NCBI RefSeq assembly: GCF_022539665.2
Contig: NC_081334.1
Location: 7,348,424 to 7,412,423, forward strand
Direction: 5' to 3'
DNA length: 64,000 bases
DNA from: Daphnia carinata
Taxonomy: Eukaryota; Arthropoda; Branchiopoda; Diplostraca; Daphniidae
This document shows, one piece after another, positions 1-13,900 of the stretch; the first letter of the stretch is position 1, and each line of letters starts with the position of its first letter. The position numbers and the translations under genes are program-made. The notes beneath the pieces were generated by a model that saw nothing but the letters and a program-made list of their open reading frames with translations, did no database searches and was not told where the DNA came from.

Positions 1-50
1 ATACAAAATCCAATGTTTAACTTGAGCAATTCTCACTGTAGCTATTTTAG

Positions 51-1330
51 ATGAGCTCTATACCAATGGGAAACAGAGTAGGAACTTTACATTTCATAAG
101 GTTTCCTACATCTGAAATGGAGCAGTTTCTTCAGCTTGCCAAATCAAAAGGATTTGCTTCTCTATCTTCAACAATTTGTGCTACAGGTGGAGGAGCATAC
201 AAATTTGAAAAAGACTTTTTAAGGGTGTGTACATTTCGAGCAAAAAATCTTATTTGTATATATGTATTTTAAAGTTATCTTGTATTTTCAAATTTATAAA
301 AACTAGGTTGTACATTTAAACCTACATAAATCAGATGAACTAGAATGTCTTATAGGTGGGCTTTTGTACATTGAAGAAATTAATCCTACTGAGGTTTACT
401 ATTGGGAAAACCCAATAGACGAGAGCACTTGCGTCAAAAAGACGTACAATTTCAAGGATCCATATCCGTTTTTGGTAATCCCCTTTATTTTCTCTTTTTT
501 AAATGCGGTTGTTGAGCACATCTTATTCCATGTTGTTTTCAGCTAGTAAATATCGGTTCAGGCGTGAGCATACTCGCAGTTTACGGTCCAAATAATTTCA
601 AAAGAGTCACGGGTACCAGGTAATTTAAATAAGCAGATAAATGATTTAATTTAAGAATTTTAATGAAATGTTGAAATTCGGAGATTATTAATTACGCGTT
701 GTTTAAAAATTTATCATAGCTTGGGTGGTGGTACTTTCTTGGGACTATGCTGTCTTCTTACCGGATGTCAGTCTTACGAAGAAGCCATTGCGCTTGCTGC
801 TGCTGGTGACTCAACCAAAGTTGATAAAAAAGTTCGGGATATTTATGGTGGTGACTATGACCGATTCGGTCTCGATGGAGACATTGTTGCAAGCAGTTTT
901 GGCCAGATGAACTTGCCGGACCGAAGAGCAGAAGTCAGCAAAGCAGATCTAGCCCGTGCGACGCTAGTGACAATTACGAATAATATTGGTTCCATCACTC
1001 GGATGTGTGCACTTAATGAAGGCATCGAAAGAGTACGTTATGTTCCAAATCAACCCATTCGTTTATTAATTCGAACAATCTTGCCTTTCAGGTAGTTTTT
1101 GTTGGCAACTTTCTTCGAGTTAACACGTTGTCGATGAAACAGTTAGCGTACGCCATGGATTTCTGGTCCAATGGTGCTCTAAAAGCCCTATTTCTCGAAC
1201 ACGAAGTAACTATCAGAAAAATTGTACAATAGTTGTCAAATTCTAAAACAATAAATTTTACAAGGGTTACTTTGGTGCTGTCGGCTGTTTATTGAGACTT
1301 GTTCATACAACCGACCTGCCCGCCTCCTAA
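51..1330 (+). CDS. fbl: Pantothenate kinase, C-terminal part (5' end outside window)
   Basis: Pantothenate kinase phosphorylates pantothenate with ATP, the first and controlling step of coenzyme A synthesis. Six exons join in phase: 51-224, 307-474, 543-619, 720-1032, 1092-1205 and 1265-1330, giving 303 residues. Visible family motifs are [41 protein letters not shown] (phosphate-binding glycine-rich loop), [38 protein letters not shown] and the near-terminal EHEGYFGAVG. The first exon follows an acceptor AG at 49-50, so the N-terminal ATPase half lies upstream of the window. The sequence matches animal PanK1-3 (Drosophila fumble) almost throughout; the last exon ends with a short lineage-specific tail. 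Introns are 59 to 100 bases. The family is certain; the symbol follows the fly orthologue. Confidence 0.95.
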
Positions 1331-2342
1331 GGAGCGCGCCTCTGAGTTAGTCATTGGGAAATGACATGCAAGATCAAGATACTGCTAGGCTTTGTTTTCT
1401 GCCAAGAATTCCAGCACACATTCTCAGCTCAGACAATGATGTTTAATTTTCATATGTAGCGTAGCTGCTCATTTTTTGAGCACTTCCCTCTCCCACCAAT
1501 TCTTAATATGCCAGCAAAATAATTGGCAGCAACAACACCAAAAAGACAGTATATCTTTCTTCCAGTTGACATGTTTTTCCTGTACAAAATTTGGGTCTTT
1601 ATTGTTGTTTCTTAACGAACCAGATTTTTGACCAGTTTATTAAGTATGTCGATATTGTATAATCGTCATCACACACGGGGCAATTACATCAGTTTGTATT
1701 GGGATAGTGTTGCGGGAGTGTTCATTTATTTTTCATGATGTTAAGTTATTTCCTGATTCCTGATACGATAACCCATGAAGAATCTGACCTTAACGAATAT
1801 ATGTTAGATAAGCATTATTCGTATGGTCCACATACTCTTCCTCAATTGAAAACTACACTAGTCGAAAGGTTAACATTCGATGTGTACTTTGTCTTCCGCG
1901 TTTCCTTATCTCGCGATGAGGAAAGCAAAAATCCACCCTTCAACGAGACCTTTTATGCATTTGGGCCGACGTTCTTGGCATTCATTGTTGTTGTAACACT
2001 AACTCTTTCCTGTCCGCTTATACTTACTCCAGGATTACTGCTGGACAATCCACCGATCTTAGTAAAAATTTGGCAACCTCTTAAATCCATCAATAACGTT
2101 CGTGATGGACATCTGAGCTTACCAGTATAACGATAGGTGCGTTGAATGTAAATTTGTTGTATACAAAAAAATTCCTTGGTTTCTTTAAACGCTATTTTTA
2201 ATAATGTGGACGATTCATATTTAGTGGTCTTACAAGAACCAGTTCTGTAAAAATTGCTTTTAACAGATTCCTTTCATGCAGGTCTCATGGGGGCTCGCCT
2301 TCCTAATTTCGTCCTTTGTTGTACAATAACAACTGAGAAAGC
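1331..2342. other. Intergenic gap with one uncharacterised ORF
   Basis: The stretch between pantothenate kinase and HR96. An ATG-started frame at 1735-2130 (+) encodes 131 residues with one hydrophobic segment near residues 81-102 (motif GPTFLAFIVVVTLTLS). I recognise no family in it and see no splice context that joins it to either neighbour. It could be chance, a lineage-specific gene, or part of the HR96 5' leader. The rest shows nothing supportable. Confidence 0.3.
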
Positions 2343-4273
2343 ATGGAAGAATATGTTTCTCTTACCTCGCCCAACACGCCAGTGTCCCCTCTTAGCAATG
2401 CTTGCACCAGCCCAGGTGAACTGCATGCTTCTATGTCTGGAAAAGTTTGTGGAGTCTGCGGAGATAAGGTTGGTGGACAGCTTATTGTTTTCTTGCTGTT
2501 TATCCTGCAAACCTTGTTACTCATCTGCTTTTCGTTGCATGCAAATCAAGGCTTTAGGTTGCAATTTTGGAGCCACTACTTGTGAATCCTGCAAAGCCTT
2601 CTTTAGACGTAATGCCCTGAAAGGAAAGGTATGTCGGTCATTTTGGCTTGCCATTGAATTTTCATTCACTAATAGCAAATCTTTGATAGGAATTTCGTTG
2701 CCCATTTGAAAGCAACTGTAAAATAGATGCTGTTACACGCAGGTTCTGTCAAAAGTGCAGACTCAAAAAGTGCCTTGATATTGGTATGAAAAAGGAGTTT
2801 ATCATGTCTGAAGAAGAACGAACTGTAAAAAGAAGAAAAATAGAAGAAAATCGTATGAAGAAAACTAAACCAGGCAGGACAAATAACCCAAAGAACAACC
2901 CAAAACAACTGATTCATCTCCTAAATGGCGGTGGGAGCAAAACCAACCAGAGAAAAAGTGACATTAAATCTGAAGCCGAATCAAGTTTCTCTGACTCTGA
3001 TGTCACTACTAGTCCCCCAGATAACTCTTCTGAGGGGTTCCACGAAAGCCCTGTCTCCTTGAACAAAGGGACATTAATGAATAATCGTCATCAGTTGGCA
3101 TCTGAACCCATAGGTATTTTTGAGTGTAGCAATTGCTAGTCTTTCATAGTTCCATCAACTATTTTCTCGCACTCTAGGCAGGACGCTTGAAATGTCTCCC
3201 CCAGAAGAATGCCCAGAAGAAAGCTCTCCGTCCACTGCCAATGGCTTGATGCGCAGTCACTCCATGATGAGCGTGGCTGATGCCTTCAATATCAATCTAC
3301 AAACCATGGATGCTTTGCTGAATACTGCCATTTCAGCGGAATACAACGTTGTAGTCGACTTAGTTCGGGGTAAAGATACCAGTCCATTGTCACCCGTACG
3401 CGACCGCCAACTCAATGAACTAGAAGCAGCCAAACTACAGGAACTGGTTGTTGCCAATAAAGCTCTCCTGGCACCATTAACGGAAGACGGCCCTGTAAAT
3501 GTATGCAATCAAATTGATTATCATTTCAAAACCGGGAATTAACGCTTTTTTTTCTCAAATTATTATTTACCAGCTTCATTACGACTCTGGAGATCCCACA
3601 TTACTAAATGTTATAAATCTAACTGATATCGCCATAAGACGAATCATCAAAATGGCCAAGAAATTAGCGGCGTTCAAGACCCTTTGCCAAGAAGACCAGA
3701 TCGCTTTGTTGAAAGGTGGGTGTACCGAGCTAATGATTCTACGAGCTGTGATGTCTTACGACGCCGACAAAGGCTGCTGGAAGGTATGTAATTAATAGCG
3801 AAGAAGTAGGTTCTATAAGGTGAGGCTGACGAGGTTTCTCTCGCACTTGCATAACACAGATTCCCCATACAGAGTCCCACATGAACCACATCAAAGTGGA
3901 GGTGCTGAAAGAGGCTCGAGGTAACGTGTACGAAGAGCACCAGCGCTACATTCAGTCATTCGATCCACATTGGCGCTCGGACGAGCAAATTATGCTCTTG
4001 CTCTCTGCCATTACATTATTCGACCCGAATCGGCTTCACGTTATACATCGGGATGCCATCAAATTAGAACAGGAATCCTATTACTATTTGCTGAGACGCT
4101 ACTTGGAATCGGTGGTGGGTGGATGCAAGGCCCGCTCCATGTTTCTCAAGTTGATAGCCAAAGTCTCTGAATTGCACATACTTAATGATAACCACGTCCG
4201 AGTTTACTTGGATATGAACCCCAAAGAGGTGGAGCCTTTGCTCATAGAAATCTTCGACTTGAAATCCAGATGA
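2343..4273 (+). CDS. Hr96: Nuclear hormone receptor HR96 (NR1J type)
   Basis: A ligand-regulated transcription factor of the xenobiotic and lipid-sensing PXR/CAR/VDR-related group. Six exons join in phase: 2343-2468, 2551-2628, 2690-3113, 3178-3494, 3574-3783 and 3860-4273, giving 522 residues. The DNA-binding domain begins at KVCGVCGDK and has the HR96-specific P-box CESCKA (TCESCKAFFRR). The second finger ends RRFCQKCRLKKCLDIGMK. A basic extension (VKRRKIEENRMKK) and a serine-rich hinge follow. The ligand-binding domain starts near DPTLLNVINLTDIAIRR, with LCQEDQIALLKGGCTE and ESYYYLLRRYLES. It ends EVEPLLIEIFDLKSR; the terminal PLLIEIFDL is the activation helix. The hinge is shorter than in fly HR96 (about 720 residues). 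Exon 4 could instead end at 3500, adding two residues. Identity is very clear. Confidence 0.95.
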
Positions 4274-7200
4274 TGCTGACGATCTCAGTCGTCTAGTCAT
4301 TTCGAAGCAGAACATTCAATAGGAAAGCAACAACGTTCAGGGCTCGTCTTCTCCAGTTTTTGTGTATTACTGCTCCGTTCTTAGCTCGTTATTAAGTTTA
4401 TCTGTATGAAAGGTTTTACATCTTTTTTTTTTTTTTTAAATTCCCATCGCGCCATTCACTGTTGTATTATACCCCATATATATACATAAAATTAGTTTGG
4501 TTTTGTATGAAAACAGAAACGACAACGTACAGTGTGCCAAGATTCCAAATGTCTTTAATAACTACAATGGCATTTCGTCCCGACATTCTCTTCTCTGCCA
4601 CGTCATTTGTAATTCTTTTTTTTTAGGAGATGACATTTGATTGTCGGAAGAAAAAAAATATAATACAGCTCATGCCTGTGTATGTATTGAGCAACTTTGT
4701 CATTCGGTCGCAGGCAGGCGGGTTTGTCAACATTGTCGGGATACCGATTAGATTACAGATCAGTCGTGCCTGCTGTTGCTAGCGTTGGATTTCATTATCG
4801 ATTATCTTCCCCTTTTTTTTCTTTTTATTCCGCCACGGTGGTGAAGTGAATCCCATAAACGTGCGACGGCTTTATTATTTAACAAGATTCACCTATGTAC
4901 ACTTGTTCTTCGATAACATCTTTTTATTTTCATTCGATTCGGCACGATTATTGTTCAGGAAAGGTAAAGATTACATCTTATTTTTATTATCATGTTTTAT
5001 TCTCTGCTGCTCAAGACGTTCTTGTGTCTTAGGGAAGGCTTGAAATGGAAGCAATCGATCCCGTGAGCACCCTGGGTTTTACTGCACGCACTGGGGCGTG
5101 GTGTTACCCTTGACTGACGCCACTTGTCTCCTCCCAACGTTTTGTTTCAGCGTAATGGCACGGTACGATACTACATAAAAAAAAGGCTGATTGACCAGCA
5201 ACCGTAAGGTCCACGCTTCTTAACGACTCGTGAATGGTTTAAATCAACCCCCAGCAAGAAGGTAACTTTGAAACATATCCACGTCTTATACAAATTATAG
5301 AACTCAAGCCATCCATCATGAAGCTGATATAGGACGCTTTCCGTGTGAGAGCGCTAAAAGCGTTCCAACCCGCTTTTGTTCGTGCAATGCCTACTCACGT
5401 TCCCGTGCCACGCATTACGCCAATAAGCTTAACAATGTCTTTCATTGATCTCGAGCAATTTAGTTCGCCAAGGACTGCGAACAATGCGTTTTTCATACCA
5501 CCCTCACAATGAACGATTTGAATTTTGCGCTTTCATTATTCAATCATTTTTACAGAGGTAAGAACAAACGATAAAATTTAGAAGTAAATGAAATGACCAT
5601 GACTATCTCTTTCATTTTCCAAATGTTTATCAAGTAATGGGAGGATAAAGCGAAAAGCAAATGCTGGCATTTATCAGAGAGACGTGACAAATGCCCGATC
5701 GATGAACGGAATCTTGCCCGTGTGAGTGGTTGGTGTAGCGGGACTGCTGCGGTCAGTGTTCGCTGTCGTCGCGCCTCTGATTGAACTGCCGACCAAAAGA
5801 GAAAAAAGGGCTGTTTGGATGGCCAGATGGATGGGCTTTTCCCCTCCACTTTTGCTTGGATGCTCAATGGCTAATGGTGTCGACTCTCGTGTCCATCTAA
5901 ACCAATCTAATCTATAGCTCTAAATAGTTGAGCAAATTCTCGTCAGGAAAGACAAAGACAGATACCAACACTAGTCGAAAGGAATAAATTGTAAAAAGGA
6001 ATAGTAAGGGATCCCACCCCACCACTTTGTTGAGTGTTGCTGTAACTGTCGAAACCAGCTGATTTCTCTGCATTCTTCAACCAACCGTAAGAATGGGGAT
6101 TACAAATCGTGCCTTGATTAAATCTCTAAAAAACACTGTACAATGACACCGTCTTCCTCTGTGAACTCTTAGCTGAAATCACATCGCTTATGCCTTAGAA
6201 AGTCTTTGAGTACGATGAAGGAATGAACATTCTTCTCTTATTCAAATGAAACCTAGGGCGTTCCCATTTCATCTCCTCCATCCGGATTACATCAGATTTT
6301 CAATTGCATCCAAAAGAAATGCGATGCTGACATTTGAGAATGATTGTTAAGAGGGAAAGAAAGCAACAAGGTCGCAGCTGGTGTCTGTCTGCATATCAGC
6401 AATAGCCCCGTGCCCATGGCCCGTCCACGTGAACAGTTGTCACCAGCTGGTAGATGTCCAATATTAAACTATGTGGCGTGGTAAATAATGCGCCTTCTGA
6501 TACACATCGTCTCGAAGGATGGACAGGATCAAAAAGATTGTTCACAGTAGATGGAGTAACGAACGTGGGACACTATCATCATGGTCGAGGGCGCTGGCTG
6601 GTGGAACAATCGTTTTCTTAATAGATATAGTTTTCTTTTTTAGAGTTTGGCGTCGTCCATCAAGACCAAAAGAAAAAAACATAAGTCACAAAAGCCAAAA
6701 GTTGGTTGTGTGTTTAGAAAAAAAGAGTTTCGCGTGAGTCGGTCCCGCTCTTAATGGTTGTATGGGCCATTAAAGAAAGCGTTCTGTTTGAATGAACAGA
6801 ACTGTGCCATTGAAAACCAACTTTTTGTCATGTTCTCCTTCATCTTTTCTCAATTCATCACGCTGTCTTTTGATGTTTATACACCCTCATTGTAATAATA
6901 AAAGGAAAATCAGTCTACTAATGCACTTTTGATTCTAATTTCATTATTATTTCAACTGGAAATACGTCACTTTTACTCCGTGCAGGTCTATACAGAGGAC
7001 CATCGATCGATGGGGTTCTCATCGAATTAATTCTAAAGGTATATATATATACATGCAGTCTTTTGAATTACGAGTGCGTCATTTGTACAATGCACATGTT
7101 GGATGTATGACAAGAAACCGGCGAAATGTGTATACCTTACCGCCTCAATTGCAATCTTGACTGTGGCTGCTCACGTGATTTCCCAACGGAGATAATAAAT

Positions 7201-10200
7201 CAAGAAGATACAATCCCTTATAAGTGTACAGCCCATGTGACCTGTCTCGGAATTTAGAGTATACACACAATGTGCGCAGGATGAGCCGACGTCGTCCTGC
7301 ACGAAACTGAATTTACGGTCAACGTTGCTAGATTTTTATTTTGCTTATCCTATGTCTGGAAAACAAGCAATCAGTGATAGAAGAAGACTCCACTAGTCAC
7401 TGAGCTTGGAGAAAATGATATCAAAATCGATTTAGCCCAACCATAAAATCCGTCAGATGGCATGTGCATACGTTTATAGTTTTGATGCCGTTTACAAGCT
7501 GCGTTGCCCTGCTACACAAAGAGATTGTTGGTGCATTTTCCCGCCGAGTCTGCGATCCATACAAATGTATCAATCTTTTGCTATTCTCTCCCCCCGATTT
7601 CGGGAAAACGGAGCTAATAGGGGGGGGGGAGGTTACTTGTCGAAAGAACATTTTGATCTTACCTATTCCCTTCACGTCCTTGACTAACCTTTGCACTCCC
7701 TATAAAAAGGTGTACACAAAGCAAAACAGGTAAGGTAGTGTGACGTCCTGCAATGACGAGACACGTATCGCTTTTGTTGGCTTGCATCCGGCCTCAACGT
7801 GACGACGGCCAATTTTTGTGTGTTCAGCCCAGCAACTAGAGATCTTTGTGAACCAGCAACAGGATTACCATCGTAACTGTAAGTTTTCTTTTCATTTGTT
7901 TTACTTTTTTGTGGGAACAAACAATCGTTGGCTGGGAGCACACTTGTATTGGAAGCCTTATGTTAGGACGCTATTCATACTCGTTATGACATGGAACGAT
8001 CAATAGTTGACATTCACACCTGTTGATGTTTGCCGAATTGGATATTTCCTTACACCACAATTCAAAAGCTGAATATGTGTTTACGTTGTGAATTTTAAAT
8101 GCATTTATTCATGTAAGATGTGGACTTTGTTCGTAGCTGGAACACACCTCCTTATTCACATGGTTTATACGTAGAGCTCACTGGGATACCTAATATTCAG
8201 GAAACTTTATTTTTTTTTTTAGTTTTCCTACCCTCGTTAGAATGGGTTTTCATTTTCTTGTAGACGTAAGCAACTACGTATGGAGCTATTCCTACAATTT
8301 CGGACATCCTATGCATTTCCGCGTTGAAACCGGATCCTATCGCGTTGTATCCCATTTATCTCTGCGTTGCCTTTCATTATTTCTAAAAAAAAAGAAACCA
8401 AGCTTATAGTTAAAAGGAGGATACACGTAAACAGATTCCTGCATCAGGGAATAATAAAGAAGTAATAAAAAATAAGAATGGAAATTGGGAAAGCGTATCC
8501 TTTCTTGGTGGATTTAGTTGCTTCTTGGAAGTTTCGTTTTTGGAAATTCCATGGTGGGCGAAATCGGATGTAATACCCATGCAAAATAATAGCAGCAAGA
8601 CCATCAAGTTGTCGTTTCAACTTTTCTTTTTGTTATGCACGACAAGGGTTGGGCTACATAGGGGTAGTAAGTTTATTACGCCCTGAATACCACTAGGTAT
8701 TCCATTCATTTGCTAATTTCCCAAAGGGGAGGTTCATATTCGTCTGCTTTTCGCTTTACACATATGTTGAATGCACGAATTATTCGTTTGAAATTCAAAT
8801 GCGGTGGGATTTTGCTCTGAAACATTAGGCATCTGTAGGAACGCGTGATAATGAATCGTCTAGGGTGCTTACATAAAGTTGTGTTTCACGACGGACATGT
8901 AATACGGAAGCTATTTCAAAGTTTTGTTCTCGTGTAGTACTTTTGATTCGTTTATGTCCGCCGGCGATATTATTGGAGTAAGAAGAAAGCAATCTTCTAC
9001 TCGATACCAACTTTTCTACTCTTCATTTCCTGTTTTGACTTAAAGATGTCACTGGTTAACACTGACAGCACGTTGTAACTTTCTTTCGAATTGTTGTACT
9101 TTACAACGAGTATAGATGTCTTGAAGGAACGCAATAACACTCAACTGGAACGCGGATGTATGGATAAGGACTCACGTGTCGTGCACGATCAGATCGATAC
9201 ACGAAACAGACGGTAGACATTGTACGATATTTACGACTACATTTGTCAATAACTCGTTTCAACTTCGTTAGCTTTTGGCATAAATGTCGTTTTCCCTTAT
9301 TATATACCGTGATTCTTGTTTAAGTCGTTCATCCTTGAGAGTAATCTTATATTCCACTGAGCAATCTGAATAGATTTTGCTTGTAAAAAATCCCGTTTTA
9401 CATGCTTATTAAATCCTATTACATTCACTGCAAAACTGCCGTCCGTGTGAACAAGTGCACATGGGATGCATTGAAACTTGCATGTCTAAATGCACCTGCT
9501 GCTATTTGATAAAAATAGATGTATAGTCTAAAGAGAACTCAATTGCTATACGATGGTAATCTTCACTAGTGTATAAGAAGGATCTTATTAGCGATTGATG
9601 CATCGTGAATGATTCAACATGGTGTACGTGCCTTCTCATTTCATTGTCAAACAGCTATTTGCGTATATCTACAAGTCCCGATAAAAGTATTGCAAAGCTT
9701 TAGAGTTGTTGTGCATTACTGTTGCATCTCATCAAAGAATCTCATCCGAGAATGTTCTTACGAAATGTTGGGGTACATGAAGTTCACTAGGGAGCACTAA
9801 AAATGTAACTATACGAGCGTGTCGTGATGGCGTGCCCAAATTTAAATGAGACTATGCATAAATCATCAACAAGGCGACAGAGTTTTGGGGGGACTAAACG
9901 CAAACCAATAAAGAAGTGCGGGGCAATTCGCTTGAGAGCTGCTAGATTTCTCGTGGAATCCATCGTTTTTGTTAGATTGCGTTTGTGTACTAAAAGGCGA
10001 ACGCTGCACAGCAACGAGATAGTCGTCATCAAAGTCTTTGTCCAACAAATGTAGAGTGGATACAGTAGGTTTCTCCTTTTTGGATGCAATCCAACAGCTT
10101 TGCTGCTATTGCGAGAGGGGGCAATCAAAACAAACAGTTTTTATTCGGAACATTCACAATTCATCGGAATGGATCTCGTTGGGATGAGAGGAACCTCTTT

Positions 10201-10933
10201 CGCCATCATTTCCGTCCGCAGCGTTCTTCTCTGTACGTGTATCTTGTTCTTTTCAAACAGGTCAGGTTAAATGGCTGCAAATAAATTAGCTCAGGCATGT
10301 CGATCGTTTTTTCTCATCGATTGCGCACAGAAAAAAAAAATTCTCATCAGGCAGAACGTGAGAGTGGTGCATCGTGAGAATATTCCCGCGTCGATCCAGC
10401 TGTAGCACCGCATTACAGTAGTGGGCGTGAATCTTGCTGGGCAGATTTCCCATTGTTTACGTTTCACGTTTGTTTGAATTTCTTGTTTTTTTCTCGTGCT
10501 TTCACGTAAGACCTTTTATGAGATTCTTAGCGATGTGTATTTCCACTCGACGACACATTGGATAGAACTTTTTTAAAAACCTGTTATGCAAATGTGTTTT
10601 CGTACGACGGATTATTCTTTAAAAAAATACGTAATTATAAACAAGTGAAGTGAAAGATAATAATCTTTGATAGCGTCATAGTCGAGTATATTTCATTCTT
10701 GTAACAATCAAAGCGCTTCAACGTCCATAACATTCAAAAAACGACATGCAAAATGTATATATTTAACACGAATTCATTTCAAACAAATTGAGGGGTTTGA
10801 CCAGCTTTGTACAGCATTTTCTCATTTCAGAAACAGGCGACACAAAAAAACAAATTGCAGTTTATATCGAAACATTGAATTGACAGGAAAGATGTTGTTT
10901 TGTGGTTCTGCATGGTGGCGACAGCCGCGTGTG
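4274..10933. other. Long gene-free interval downstream of HR96
   Basis: About 6.7 kb with only short, unconvincing reading frames on both strands, no family I recognise and no coherent exon chain. The first few hundred bases should hold the HR96 3' UTR (T-run at 4422-4435). The right end should hold the 3' UTR of the receptor on the minus strand. The rest may be intronic or regulatory; I see no repeats of note. Confidence 0.5.
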
Positions 10934-13900
10934 TTAACAGTTGGTGACGGCTGCAGTTGATGGGTTGTTAGCGCTGCTGATAACGATGGCGTCAGCCAGC
11001 TCGTCAAATGTCATGAAAGACGTCTTGGCTGCCGCCGAGGAACACTGGGGGCAGGTGTCGGACGTGACGGACGAATAGGTCATGGGGGTCAGTTCAATCA
11101 TGGCCGATGGCTGCTGCTGGTGTCTGCTGTGAAGATGATTCCGATCAACAATGTTTTTATTGGCCAACTTGCCTTCGGCAACGGGAGATGAACCGACGGG
11201 ATTGGCCGTGATTTCAACCGTACTCGTTATCGTTGTCATGGGTTCAAATGTTGGCTGCTCGTCGTTATTCATCATTTCACCGTCTTCCGTCTCGCCCGGA
11301 AGCAGGATCTGCACACATGTAGCACATTCAGCATCACCATCAGACTCTGACTAGATTCACAAAAAGAAACGCGAGAAGAAAAAGAGAAACAAGACGAATA
11401 CGAACGAAATATTCGACCCCAAAAAAGAGGAGAAAAAAACAAAAAGGAAAAAAAAAGAAAAAATCAAAATCATAAAATGAAATAATTCAAGATGCTCCAG
11501 ATACGAATGACACGTAATTATAACATGTAAACATTTTGCCCGCATTGCTCGTAACGATCTTTTGGTTCAACGAAGAGACTGCGTATATCAAATGGACTTT
11601 GAGATGCCACTATCGATACCAAGGGCGTGTAGGTACTCTACGATAAATCATTTTTCTAAATTCCTTTTTTTTTTTTGGAAACAGAGGCACGATCTAAGAG
11701 TGTTATGAATGATGATGGCTCCCCCCTTCAATTTTTATCGAGAGCACATAAGAAAACGCACCGCTAGCCGCCGACCAATAGAGAAATCATACAAGAGACA
11801 TATCTATAATAGAGGAGCTTTTGGGTGGGCGTCCGTCGCTGTAGGTTTTAAAACCATCAGTTTGGCATTCGTTTAGATGGCGGTCCCATCCGATCCATCA
11901 ACGTCCCGCCACTCTTCGAAGCGAATCCTTATTTCCTTGTCCCTATATAGCACTCTATCAAGTACCACTTCTTTTCTATCTGCAATGCTATCCACTTCTT
12001 TTTTTTGTGAGTGTCTGTGGCCCCCCTTTTTTCTTGGCAGCAAATATCGTTGTCCACAGGCTAAAAAGTCGCCCAGTAAGAACAATCCTGATCGATTGTG
12101 TTCGCATCATTTTCTCGCTTCTTCTTTATTTTTCAATTTATTCCCCTTTAAAAAGAACGTTACCTACGTGGTATCGGTTAAAACAAAAGGGTAAGTAGAT
12201 GTTTTGATTTTGAGAAATCGATTAGAACAACGATAGATAAAGACATTAATTATTGGGATGGTCGAAATAATATTCAAGATGCAATCTAATCTAAAGATAT
12301 TTTTGCTTAGGTGTGTGTATGTGGGAGGGGGTAGTAATTCGAGCGGAATTTTTAGATCTAAAGGCTTACCTGAGCTGATTGAATCATCTGATTTGAGCGT
12401 GGATGAGAATCACGCTCTCCGTTGACGGAACGCTTCCGATTAACAGCTGAAACAGCATCAGCAGCCATGGCTCCAATCCCTGGATTCATGACGCTAGCTG
12501 CAGCTGGAACGCTATTCGAAGCGGAGTGAGCTGGAAAGCAAGGCAGAATGCGCTTGAGTTCCTTCCGGAAATTGTCGTTGAGCCAGGCATAAAGGAATAC
12601 GTTGTAACAAGTAGATGACATGGCTATCGTGTGAGCCAAAAAGCTAAAAAAAAAAATGGAATTTGAATCAATTGAAAGGTACGATGAGAAAAGGTGATCA
12701 ACTGACAAGGCGAGATTGTAGTATTTCCACCAAGCCATTGACTCGGCATAGAGGTCGTTGAGCAGATTGATCAGGTTAAGGGGCATCCATGACGCCCCAA
12801 ATATCGTCACCATGGCGATGAGCATGCGGTTGGTGCGACGCTTCCGTTCCCGATCCAGCTCTTCTCCACGGCAGCTCCTCAAACGGATCTTGGCCTTCTC
12901 CCGGCTGCGATCGGCCAACTTGAGCGACACCTATTAGGCAGTCGTTTTTTATTATTGTCACAACGATCGATAGTTGCCCTTACTCCTTATACTTGGCAGG
13001 GATATATAATCATCGTAAATGTTCTTATATGTAACCATGTCGCTAATGAGGTCTTCGTTATTCCGTTTTGCAAGCCATCGGAACCCAAGGGAACTGCTAA
13101 AAACTTTTCTGATCAACGCGTGCTAATAACGAATCTCTCCGCAACGTTGAAACTAATTATTCAAGTTGACGAGATCTCGAGGCAATTAATAACGTACACG
13201 TAAAATTTGATTGCAACGTCAATGATTGGATACGTAATGTTCTGCTGTGCATTGAAATGGAATTTTACGGAAAACGGGACGTTTGATTGGCACCCAACAA
13301 CTGGATTCTTGTTGAAAAAAAAAACGAAAAACAGTTGAACAAAGTTCTTCTCCCGATTGGCTTATTACCCCGGAAACGTAGTCATCAAGCGTTTGGAGAA
13401 GTTGAAAGCTTTTTGACGAGGTTTTGAATTCGAAACAGTTTCGAACCCAATCAAAGCCAGCGGAAAAAAAGGCGGAGTAGATTGATCATTATTACCTTGG
13501 TATAGGCGAAGGCCATAATAACGAAAGGGACAACAAATTGCATGACGGACGTAACGGCTCCGTAGATTTGCCGGTCAGAATCTAACGTCCTGTGAAAAAT
13601 GTGAAATTAACATTCAATGAGGGAGGAAGAATATTGAATTTTTACCAGCTTTCTTCGCAGTAGGTGACGTTGCCAATGACTCGAATGTCAACAAAAATAC
13701 CGTAGGGAAGAGTGGCACAGAGGGCCACCAACCAGATGGCACAAATCGTGATCCAGCAGGTGGTCATTTTCATGCGTGGCCGGAACGGATACAAGATGAC
13801 GAAGAAGCGATCGATAGCGATGGAAGTCAGCGTCAGCGTCGACACGTACACCGAAGTCCCCTGTAGCAGCCAATCAATGTCACACAAAAGTTTAAAGTTA

